Shown here: positions 26,901 through 38,900 of the stretch, one piece after another
Numbering within the stretch: the first letter of the stretch is position 1
Layout: each line of letters starts with the position of its first letter
Source: Channallabes apus
Lineage: Eukaryota > Chordata > Actinopteri > Siluriformes > Clariidae
DNA length: 64,000 bases
Direction of reading: 5' to 3'
NCBI GenBank assembly: GCA_030522415.1
Contig: CM060124.1
Location: 27,562,954-27,626,953, forward strand
Program-made: the position numbers and the translations under genes
Notes under the pieces: generated by a model
What the model was told of the DNA's origin: nothing
The model's input: the letters and a program-made list of their open reading frames with translations, nothing else
The model's database searches: none

Positions 26901-29900
26901 TACATACGACGCTCCGATTTTGTAACCACTGTACTCTGGGATTTCATCAATGTCTTCGCCTTCGTTTATCTGGATGATATCCTCATCTTTTCCTGTTCCT
27001 TAGAGGACCATAAGCTCCATGTTCGCCAGGTTCTTCAGAGGCTCCTCGAAAACCAGCTCTTTGTCAAGGCTGAAAAGTGTGAGTTTCACTGTAGCACGGT
27101 CTCCTTTCTGGGCTTCATCGTCGCCCCATCTAAGATTCAGATGGACCCTGCCAAGGTTCGAGCAGTAACTGACTGGCCGGCCCCAACCACCCGCAAGGAG
27201 CTCCAACGTTTCCTGGGTTTCGCCAACTTTTACAGGCGGTTCATCCGTAATTATAGCACAGTAGCCGCACCACTCATCTCTATGACCTCAGTCATGGTCG
27301 CATTCGCTTGGACTGAGTTAGCCGCCAAGGCATTTAATGAGCTCAAGAAACGTTTCACCTCGGCCCTGATTCTCCTTCAACCTGATCCCTCCTTACAGTT
27401 CGTCGTTGAGGTGGATGCCTCAGATTCAGGAGTCGGGGCAGTATTATCACAGAGGTCTGCCAAGGACAACAAGCTGCACCCATGTTGTTTTCTCTCTCAC
27501 CGACTCTCTCCCACAGAGAAGAACTACAATATAGGTGATCGGGAGCTACTGGCAGTGAAGCGCGCACTAGAAGAATGGAGGCATTGGCTAGAAGGATCTG
27601 AGGTACCGTTCCTGGTCTGGACGGACGACAAGAACCTGGAATACCTCAGGACGGCCAAACGCCTCAATTCCCGTCAAGCAAGGTGGTCCCTGTTCTTTTC
27701 CCGCTTTAACTTCTCCCTGTCCTATCGCCCGGGTTCTAAGAACACCAAGCCCGACGCGCTCTCCCGTCACTTCTCCCCACTCCAGGATCAAGCTTCTGAG
27801 GCCACCATCTTACCCTCTCAATGCCTTGTAGGGATAGCACTTCTGGACGTTGAGTCCCGAGTCAGAGCCGCACTCCATCAATAGCCCAGCCCTCCAGCAA
27901 CACCCGGGGACAAACTCTTTGTCCCGAGGGCAGAGCGACCCTGTATATTGGAAGGGGGCACAGCTCAAGACTAGCCTGCCACCCAGGAGCAGCTCGCACA
28001 TTAGCTCTGGTCCAACAACGCTTCTGGTGGTCCACCATGAGGGACGACATCCGCCGCTTTGTGAACGCCTGTGACACATGTACTAGAAGTAAGACCAGCA
28101 ACAAGCCTCCCGCTGGTCATCTCAGACCTCTTCCTATCCCGCATAGACCCTGGTCCCATATAGCCCTTGACTTTGTCACTGGGCTCCCTGATTCAGAAGG
28201 TCACACCTGCGTCCTCACAGTAGTGGACCGTTTTTCCAAGGCTGTTCACTTCGTTCCCCTGCCCAGTCTCCCCACTGCCAAGGAAACAGCGGAGCTGTTA
28301 ATCACTCACGTTTTCCGGCTTCATGGACTCCCGACGGATATCGTATCGGACCGCGGACCACAATTTGCTGCACAGTTCTGGTCGGCCTTTTGTAAGCTGA
28401 TCGGTGCCAAGCCAAGCCTATCGTCTGGATATCACCCACAGACCAACGGCCAGACCGAGCGGGCCAACCAAGACCTTGAAACAGCCCTACGGTGTATGAC
28501 TTCAAAGGAGCCCCATTCTTGGAATAGGATACTCCCGTGGATCGAATATGCCCACAACTCCTTGCCTACATCAGCCACTGGCCTCTCACCTTTTCAGTGC
28601 TGTCTGGGATACCAACCTCCCCTGTTTCCCTCTCAGGAGGAAGAGGTCTCGGTCCCCTCTGCCCAAGCTTTTGTTCGTCGATGTCGGAGGATGTGGCTGA
28701 AGGCAAGGTCCAAGATCCGTCAGTCTGTCTCAGCCTTTAAACGACAAGCTGACCGACAGCGTTCGAGGGCACCGCCGTACCGAGTGGGCCAAAGGGTCAT
28801 GCTGTGCTCTCAGAATATCCCCCTCAAGACCACCTCTCGCAAACTATCCCCCAGATTCCTTGGTCCGTTTACCATCATTAGAGTCATCAATCCCTGCACT
28901 GTCAGACTTCGTCTTCCTTCCACCATGCGCCGGATAAACCCTTCCTTTCACGTCTCCCAGATCAAGCCTCTGGTCTCTTGCCCACTGAATCCACCCGCCC
29001 GCCCAGCTCCTCCTCCCCAAATCATCGATGGAAGTGAGGCATTCACTGTACGCAGACTCTTGAAGGTCCGACGACGAGGCAGAGGCCTCCAGTACCTAGT
29101 GGATTGGGAGAGTTACGGCCCAGAGGAGAGAATCTGGATTCTATCCAGATTCATCTTGGATCCATCGCTCATTGATGACTTCCACCGCCAACACCCTAAC
29201 GCACTGGCTAGAACGCCAGGTGGCGTCCGTAGGGGGGGGGGGGGTTACTGTCATGAGCCACCTAGCTCCACCCAGCACCTCCAGATCCTAAATTCCACTT
29301 CGCATTTTTTTCCCTACTCGCCCACCTATCACTCAGACACACCTGAACCCTATCTGTCAATTATCTCGTAGCTTTATAAGCACACTGAAAGAACCACCCG
29401 GCGCCGCAGTGTCTCACTCGTGTGCCTCGCGTCTTGTTTGCAAAGTGTTTTGTTTGTTTACTCTAGCCCGTTTTTGACCCTGCCTGTTTCCTGGATTTTT
29501 CTCTCGTCTTCGCCCCCTGGTACTTCGGCTATTATCGGACTGATTAACGTGTACGACCCTGCATGCTCTCTGGACTTTGTTGTAGTACTCACGATTTGGA
29601 TTTGTTCACCCTCGCTGCTGGATTACTGGATACTGAACTCCCGCCTGGCAAAATGATTCCTCTCAGCCTTCGCATACTTCTCCACAAGCCAGCTTTCCAT
29701 CCCGTGAGACGAGCACTTCCACTTTTGACCTCCTCCTCACGAACTTTGTGAAGATTGCGCGCGCTGCGAGCCGACCTCTGTTTCCACCGAGGAAATCACG
29801 CTGCTTCATCCTGCTGTTCATCCACGACGCGCTGCGCGGCTCGACAGCGAGAGGCGCTCAACTAACCGGAGAGGATTCCCCGTGTCTAGCTTCCGGGTTT

Positions 29901-32900
29901 GTGGAAACTCCCTCACGTAATAGCCCCGCCCCCTCTCTCGTCGCTGGGGGTTTCCCCACTCTCTCATTCCAGTCACTCAGCACACACACGCACTGCTTCT
30001 CTCCCCTGCGCCTGCTGCCTCTGCCTTTCTCAGACCTCTGTGTTTCCAATAAATCTCTCAACATCGCCGTTTGTTTGCTATTGGGTTCACCCCTGTTCAG
30101 CCCCACCGTGACAATTTCTATCTGTTATCACCCAAATGAGGATGGGTTCCCTGTTGAGTCTGGTTCCTCTCAAGGTTTCTTCCTAATGCCATCTCAGGGA
30201 GTTTTTCCTTGCCACCGTTGCCGTCACCCTTGGCTTGCTCATCAGAGAGATTTCATTCATTCGTCTCATTATTATTATCTACACATTTTTCTCACACATA
30301 CACACTTCCAATTATTTTCTTTTCTAAAATTATTATTATTTTTTTCTCTCTTTTTTTTATTATCATTATTTATTTTATTTTATTTTTTTGGTAAATTTTC
30401 TTTCATTTTTGTGAAGCTGCTTTGAGACAATGACCATTGTTAAAAGCGCTATATAAATAAAATTGAATTGAATTGATTCCTCCACAGCAGATGTATGCTT
30501 AAAGACAACAGGAGAATTTAGAGAAGACAAAGATAAATAACCTTTACAGAATATCTCGTTGTGATAAAATAAAAGATATTAATAAACCCATTTACCACAG
30601 AGTGTGTAAAATACTGTTTTGGGAATTCTGGAATGTAAATAAAATGCCTGTGCTAATGTTAATCATTGAACTTTGCTAGCGTTAGCCACGGTCTGTCTGT
30701 ATTATCGTCTGAATTAACTTAACAGAGAATTTACTTATTGCGCTTTTCATACAAACAAGTTAAGCGAAATAACACTCATATATGAGCATTAGTTCATCTC
30801 TGAAGCCAAACTATAACTTACTGAAGCCCCCACTCCCCCTCCACCCCTCCTTAACTGATCATTAACTAAGCGCTCACTCTACCGTGCAAAGTCACGGCCA
30901 AAGTGAGAAAAATATAAACCTGGTTATGAGCGTTTAGCTCGCTATCTCCTGTACATCTACCCTCAGCTAGTGTCCTTCATGAACTTCACATTACATTATA
31001 TTTACAGAAATAACCTGCAGATTTTCTCCTACCCAAAGAATAAATAAATGCTGAATTTATCCAGACTACACGCGGTCAGATTCTGACGGCATTTTCAGAG
31101 AGCACAAACACTCTTCATCGGGTAGTGCTGCTTTTGTAATAGGGACATTATTAGTATTTTCGATGTTTTTAGAATCTTTTTTAGGAAAAGAGCAGTAACA
31201 TTGTGAGTTTGACACTGACAGTAATCTGTAATGTTAACTCCAGACTTGGTAAACAAGCCATAAAGTTATCTAAAGTTACATCTTACCACTGCTGGTGCTG
31301 CCAGTGATTTTCAAAATGGTTCGATTCTAAGTCAGTGCCCAAACCCGCCAGCCACTGGATGCAGTGCCAGTCCCAAGCCCGGATAAAATGGGAGGGTTGT
31401 GTCAGGAAGGGCATCCGGCGTAAAACCTGTGCCAAGTTGTTGTGCGGACTGGATATTCTGCTGTGGCGACCCCTTGCCGGGAGCAGCCAAAAGACCAACA
31501 ACAACTCTGATTGGATCTGGTGATTTTTTTTAAGGGAAGCCAATTCATCCTGCACTGGCTTTCTGTAGCTCCCCGCATCAAAACCCCTTATCCCCTTGCA
31601 AAACCCCATGCACTGTACCACTTCCCCTCATATTCTCCAGCACAGGTCATTTAGTCCCAACATCTCTCAGGGATCTAGGAAGACCTTGGCCTCCGGAAGA
31701 ACATGCACTAATAGAGCAACACATTTGCATTTTCATCTGCATTGTAGCAAAATATTCTGTTAATTCTTTTGTTAATTTATATGTTACTATTTCAATATGG
31801 CTGTGCTGGCTTTCAAGTAACCATTACAAAACTGTAAAGAATTCAGCAATTTTTCAAGACTTTTTTAATTTAAAGACAAAAAAAAGACTAAATAATATTG
31901 TATTTTTTTTTTCTAGAAAATAGCAGCATTCAATCAGGATGCTATCAGCCTCACAGCTGGAGAGGAGCTGAAGACTTTTCCACAGGTCAACATCTTCTCA
32001 AGTCTGAGGAGAGCGTTTGCTGCCTGGAAGACTGATCTAGAAAAATCAGGAGAGAAATGTGAGTGACATGGTGGGGTGTTATTTCACTGTGGCTGCATGT
32101 TAGCACTAGAATCCCTGAAGTTTATGAAAATGTTTGTCCCAAACAAGGTTAGTAGCCCCTCTGCCTACATCTACCTCTCCAGACCAGTTTACAGTTAGTA
32201 TTATTAAAATAGTTGGTTACTGCAGTTACTCACTCAACCCCTAGCAAGACATCACAACTTTAACTTTGCCAAGAATTTCCAACAAGGGTAGGATGAATAG
32301 AAAACTCAGAATGTGTAAATATAAAATGTGAAACAAAAAGCCTCATGTATGCATCCACACCAGTATCACCTGTTATACCTATAAATGCAGACATTTGATA
32401 TGAATGATAACATTCTCTGCACTTTTTCTAAAGTAAAACATGTTAAAAAACATTATAATTGTATTCCATTATAACCGAAGAGGGAAGGCCCCGGCATGTG
32501 TACAAAGTAGAAGGAGGAGATGCTAGTTTGGTTCAAGTCAAACATCCAGGGATTCTAGTGTTAAGAGCATTGCAGCTGTTACATTTACGCATTTGGAAAA
32601 CGCACTTATCCAGAGCGACTTACATTTTTATCTCATTACACATCTGAGCAGTTGAGGGTTAAGGGCCTTGCTCAACGGCCCAACAGTGGCAACTTGGTGG
32701 TTGTGGGGTTTGAACCTGGGATCTTCTGAACCGTAGTCCAATGCCTTAACCACTGAGCTACCCCTGGCCCTGTTAGCTACATGAACTATGCTAATATACA
32801 ATGTACTAATTTAATTACTTCAGGCTACCTATGACATTACAAACCATTCACATAATTGTTTCATTATACAATCCCGATTTCAAAAAAGTTTGGACAGTAA

Positions 32901-35900
32901 AAAGTCTCTTCACAATGTACTACAGTGGTGTGAAAAACTATTTGCCCCCTTCCTGATTTCTTATTCTTTTGCATGTTTGTCAAACTTAAATGTTTCTGCT
33001 CATCAAAAACCGTTAACCATTAGTCAAAGATAACATAATTGAACACAAAATGCAGTTTTTAAATGAAGGTTTACGTTAGTAAGGGAGAAAAAAAACTCAA
33101 AATCTACATGGCCCTGTGAGAAAAAGTGATTGCCCCCCTTGTTAAAAAATAACTTAACTGTGGTTTATCACACCTGAGTTCAATTTCTGTAGTCACCCCC
33201 AGGCCTGATTACTGCCACACCTGTTTCAATCAAGAAATCACTTAAATAGGAGCTACCTGACACAGAGAAGTAGAACAAAAGCACCTCAAAAGCTAAACAT
33301 CATGCCAAGATCCAAAGAAATTCAGGAACAAATGAGAACAAAAGTAATTGAGATCTATCAGTCTGGTAAAGGTTATAAAGCCATTTCTAAAGCTTTGGGA
33401 CTCCAGCAAACCACAGTGAGAGCCATTATCCACAAATGGCAAAAACATGGAACAGTGGTGAACCTTCCCAGGAGTTGCCGGCCGACCAAAATTACCCCAA
33501 GAGCGCAGAGACAACTCATCCGAGAGGCCACAAAAGTCCCCAGGACAACATCTAAAGAACTGCAGGCCTCACTTGCCTCAATTAAGGTCAGTGTTCTAGA
33601 CTCCACCATAAGAAAGAGACTAGGCAAAAACGGCCTGCATGGCAGATTTCCAAGGCGCAAACCACTTTTAAGCAAAAAGAACATTAAGGTTCGTCTCAAT
33701 TTTGCTAAAAAACATTTCAATGATTGCCAAGACTTTTGGGAAAATACCTTGTGGACCGACGAGACAAAAGTTGAACTTTTTGGAAGGTGCGTGTCCCGTT
33801 ACATCTGGTGTAAAAGTAACACAGCATTTCAGAAAAAGAACATCATACCAACAGTAAAATATGGTGGTGGTATTGTGATGGTCTGGGGTTGTTTTGCTGA
33901 TTCAGGACCTGGAAGGCTTGCTGTGATAGATGGAACCATGAATTCTACTGTCTACCAAAAAATCCTGAAGGAGAATGTCCGGCCATCTGTTCGTCAACTC
34001 AAGCTGAAGCGATCTTGGGTGCTGCAGCAGGACAATGACCCAAAACACACCAGCAAATCCACCTCTGAATGGCTGAAGAAAAACAAAATGCAGACTTTGG
34101 AGTGGCCTAGTCAAAGTCCTGACCTGAATCCTATTGAGATGTTGTGGCATGACCTTAAAAAGGCAGTTCATGCTAGAAAACCCTCAAATAAAGCTGAATT
34201 ACAACAATTCTGCAAAGATGAGGGGGCCAAAATTCCTCCAGAATGCTGTAAAAGACTCGTTGCAAGTTATCGCAAAAGCTTGATTGCAGTTATTGCTGCT
34301 AAGGGTGGCCCAACCAGTTATTAGGTTCACGGGGCAATTACTTTTTCACACAGGGCCATGTAGGTTTGGATTTTTTTCCTCCCTAAATAATAAAACCCCT
34401 CATTTAAAAATTGCATTTTGTGTTTACTTGTGTTATCTTTGACTAATAGTTAAATGTGTTTGATGATCAGAAACATTTTGTGTGACAAACATGCAAAAGA
34501 ATAAGAAATCAGGAGGGGGGCAAATAGTCACACCACTGTATATTTAAAACTCTACAACTCATTATTAGATGATTGACAATGTAAGTTTGTTTGTCTGCTG
34601 CAGTGACCCATTGCTGGGAGCAGCCGAAAGACCAACAACAATTTATTTGGTTCGCAAAAAAAAAAAAATTAGTTAGGCTACTCAATAATGCAAGTAAACA
34701 ACGATTAATATGAATGAGTACAACGTCCTCAAAAAAATTATAGTTCCATTTACTTAAAACTGGAAACATCACTGTGCATGTTTGCACTTAACAACGAGCC
34801 CACGCTGATCTGCGTTGCCTGGCAACTGCATGTATAAATAGCAGCACCACTGCCTGTTCAGAATTCCGTGGGGTAGCAGCCTGTGGATCTTCCCCTCGTG
34901 AGACTCGTGTCATTACAATGGTGACCTTGCATACTGTATATGTAAGGTTTACTAAAAAAGTTAACTTTAGTCATATGCCAGTGTTTTACCTATAGCGTTT
35001 ATTTTTATTACCTACATGTATATAATTAACCCATGCCACAAACACTGGCATATAACTAAAGTTAACTTTTGGACCAAATGTTAATAAAATCTTAATTGGT
35101 CCTTTTCTTCATTGACCCAGAGAACATGACAGTTTCCAAAAACTATTTGAAATATTGACTCTTAGTCCACAAAACACATTTCCATTGTGGCAATCTCAGA
35201 TGAGACTGAGGCCAGAGAAGTCTTTGACACCTCTGGAAATTATAGATGTATGTTTAAATGGAAGGTTTCCAAAATTGTTACTGAGTCGACATTTCCATGA
35301 ATTTCTTGATGATTGTGTACTAACATTGGGGTATGTTATCCTGAAAGTATTGGATAATTTGCTGGTGCATCTGTTGGCTAATTAGGCTACGTTTACACTG
35401 CCAGGTAAATGTGACCCAATTCCGATTTTTTGCTCATATGTGACATATCGGATATGTTCTATGTCCGTGTAAACAGGAAAAAAACGCATGCATTCCGATA
35501 TTTTGAGATCGGTTTCAGGCCTCCTTCATGTGTGGAAATAAATCGGATATAAATCAGATATGTGCTAATGTGATTGTCGTGTAAACAGACAGATCGGATT
35601 TCCTGAGGCTTTGTGTTCTGTACGTCATTAAAACTGCTTATTCGCGGTTTAATGACGTAATGTTATTCTCCGGTGGAATTGCGTGTTGAATTACAACATC
35701 GCAGGTGACATGGAAAAGGAAAAGAACAACGCCCCCCCCCCTCCCCCAACACACACACACCTTGTGTTAATGCTTATTTGGGCTAAATAACATTAAATCA
35801 GTATTTGATGAATAAAGCATATGTGCAGGCTGCAATTATGCCATTTTTTTTTCTCCTCCTCCGTTTTTGCATATATCGCAGAGCGTTAAGCATATTTCAC

Positions 35901-38900
35901 CTTCTTCTATCTTGGCTAGTGTGCAGCGCAAGAACCTCCCTTTAAGTATGCGCGATGTTTCAGATGGCATGGCAAGTGTAAACACGTGAATCGGATAGGA
36001 GTCATAGTAGAAATAATGTGTAACCAGACGGTCAAAAAAATCAGATATAGGCAACAAATCGGAATTAAGCATCGAGACCTGGCAGTGTAAACGTAGCCTT
36101 AGTGAGCCTCACCACATCCTTCCTCTAGGATTATGCCTTTCTTTTAAACTCCTTGTCTACTCTTACATAATTGGTTCACCTGTTTAACAACACTTGTTAC
36201 TTATAACCAATTTCTAATTGTCATATTGTTAGTAGTCTTAAATTCACCATTTCAGAATTTTTTTGAAGGATGTTGTTATTTGAAATGAGTGCATATTAAA
36301 AAAATATAATTTCACATGGTAAATTATTAGATAATGAGTTGTTGTAGTGTATTACTGTACATATAGGTGAAGAGACTTGATGATTTAAAACTGATTTTAA
36401 AATAAATAATAAACTAGGTGAATATGACTCCATCTTGTTTTTATTGTTTTATTCAGAGTTTCTGAAAATTCATGATAAATTTGTAAAAATATAACCATAT
36501 GTATAACCACATCTGCGGCCAGAAGCAAATAATTGATGTTCTAAGTTGTAAATGTCTACAGATAATTAATGTAATTGTCACAATTATTATCTATATGTTT
36601 ATTGTTATACAATACGAGTACCCACTTCTTACTGAATGACATTAAAACTTGAGTGTTCAGGGATTGTAAGATTGACCACAATGAAGTTTATATTATTTAA
36701 TTTTATCTTGAATACTTTGGGGAAAACATTCTAGTTAACAAGGTCATTGAGGAGGAACTACAGCAATATGAAGAAAAATATCGTGGAAGAGAATATCCAG
36801 GCTTCCTGAACTTTCAGACCTTCGAGTTGATAGTGAGAAACCAGATCAAGCAGCTGGAGGAACCTGCTGTTGCGATGATGAATGAAATCTCAGGTATATT
36901 GGATGGATTTATTTACTACTACTACTACTTATACTACTGCTATTACTACTAAAAGTAATGCTAGTAATAATAAGATGTATAAAGATTTATCTTATATTAT
37001 ATAAGTACATCACGAGGGGCATTAAAGTTTTGCAGCAGCATTAAATGACACAGTAACAGACAGAAGCATTTAAAATAAATGAAACCCTGAATGATTCACA
37101 ACAAGCCAACGGACATAAAACATAAAATAAAGGCTAAATTATAACATAATAAAATGAAATAAAATAAGGTTAAAAATAAATAAATAAGTGGCAAAAACAT
37201 AACCTGTGCTCTCACATATGGTAGCGGGTAGAGTGAGAATAATAGAAGACCAAAACAGTAAAAACAGATGTCATGGATGGACACATAATCTCCAAGGCTG
37301 ACATTTTTTTTTTCCCCTAAATGTTTTATTGCACATGTTATGTTTACAGAGATCTTCCATTCTTTTTTAGATCTCATTATGAATACATTGATTCAGCTGT
37401 CTGCAGCAAACTTTCTAGAATTCCCTCAAATCCTTAAAATTGTAAAGGTAGGTCTCCATATTGTATATACCAACAAAACACCACAGATACCAATACCAAC
37501 CATCTCTGTTTACGACTGTTGGCCCAGGCACAAAATGCACAATATACACTGCGATAAACAAAAAAATAAGGCTGAAAAATTTAATCAAGCTATTAGGGAG
37601 GCTTATGTACAAACCTGTCTTGGTGAGATGGTTCTTTGTTCTTCTAGACCAAGATTGAGAACATAAAGGAGACAAAGGAGTTGGAAGCAGAATCAATGCT
37701 GAGGACTCAGTTTAAAATGGAGCTGATGGTCTACACCCAAGATAGCTTGTACTGTGAGAGTCTGAGGAAGCTGAAGCTCATGGAAGAAGAAGCAGAGAGA
37801 CGAGCCCATGGTGTGGCTCGCCTCTCTCGTAGTGGTGGTTTGTACAAACAGTCAGATATTGCAGATGCCATGGAGGAACTGACATGCCACCTCAAGTCTT
37901 ACTACAGAGTAAGTTATTATTACCAACAGTTAATTTACTTAAGTTAATATTTTATAATTTATTTATAATAAGTTAATTATTTAATTGATATTACTGAATA
38001 TTTCCAATGTTATCTTATTTAACTACAGTAAAAGGGCATAACCATAATGGGTTGTGCATTCTACATCTCATGCTCATATGAAATCCTAATTTTAAATAGT
38101 AGATGCTTTGATTTTTAAGCATATATAAAGACAACACATTCCAGTAATTAATCTGAATTGTGTTGAGTTCATTACAGATTAATACAGTTAACCGTAACTA
38201 AAACACTACAAGGTCAGCTAAATTAAAGGATAATGTTGCTGTGTGTATCTTTATTACAGGCTATAGAATAGAATAATTTTTCATTCTTCTTTCATGCATT
38301 TCTCTTGATGATATAAATTTAAGGCTAACCTTACTGACATCCTTCCAATACTTCACCATGGCACCACTTTTATTTATTCACCTTTTTGTGTTGAGGTTTT
38401 CTGCACTGAATTTAAGTTGTTTTGTACTTACTGGCATTTGCATTAGTCTCAGTCTTTTGCACTGGGCTGTCTAAACATCTGCTTTGGATAAAGTCATGTT
38501 TGCTTTTGAGATCAATTATGACTTGGCCCTAACCTTCTTAAAACTTATCCATGACTTCACTTTGGCTATCCATGGTCTTGAATACAATCTTATTTGACAT
38601 ACTATAGATTTATAGACTTTTATTACTGTCAAAGATCTAAATCTATCAAAGCACCATGAATGGCTTAGCTGACTGACTCTTTAAGAAGTAAATAGAATAA
38701 TTATTTTTAAATGTTAAAATTTTTTATTCTTTACTGAATATGTGTCTAGATTGCAAGTAGGCGACTGGCAGACCAGGTGCCAATGTTGATCAGGTACATA
38801 ATGCTTCAGGAATCAGCAGGGCAGCTGCAGAGAGACATGCTCCAGCTCATGCGGCACAATGACATTGATGTGCTGCTGGAAGAAACTGATGACATCCACA

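Larger units (their letters stand above)
20903..26931. mobile_element. unclassified DNA transposon-like element, 6,029 bp, TA duplication
   Basis: Insertion inside the gypsy RT. The left end reads TA/CAGTGGTTACAAAATTGG and the right end CCGATTTTGTAACCACTG/TA: 18-bp inverted repeats with one mismatch. Removing the element and one TA restores the RT frame exactly (GAC GTA CTC TGG GAT). Inside are long subterminal inverted arms (21242-21877 and 26032-26584), tRNA-like modules, GT/CA microsatellites and a minus-strand open frame at 24276-24046. No DDE transposase was recognised, so it may be non-autonomous. The TA site fits Tc1/mariner or ISL2EU-type insertion, but the interior matches neither as far as I can see. 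Confidence 0.88.
18053..30118 (+). mobile_element. Ty3/gypsy LTR retrotransposon, 12.06 kb, ATTTC duplication
   Basis: The element is 18058-30113. The two LTRs (18058-18925 and 29249-30113) are highly similar, each beginning TGTCA and ending TGACA. ATTTC is duplicated at 18053-18057 and 30114-30118. The order gag, protease, RT, RNase H, integrase, chromodomain and a G-rich polypurine tract (29231-29244) defines the chromovirus-type gypsy group. A foreign 6,029-bp element lies inside the RT (20903-26931), so the gypsy element itself is about 6.0 kb. Confidence 0.96.
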
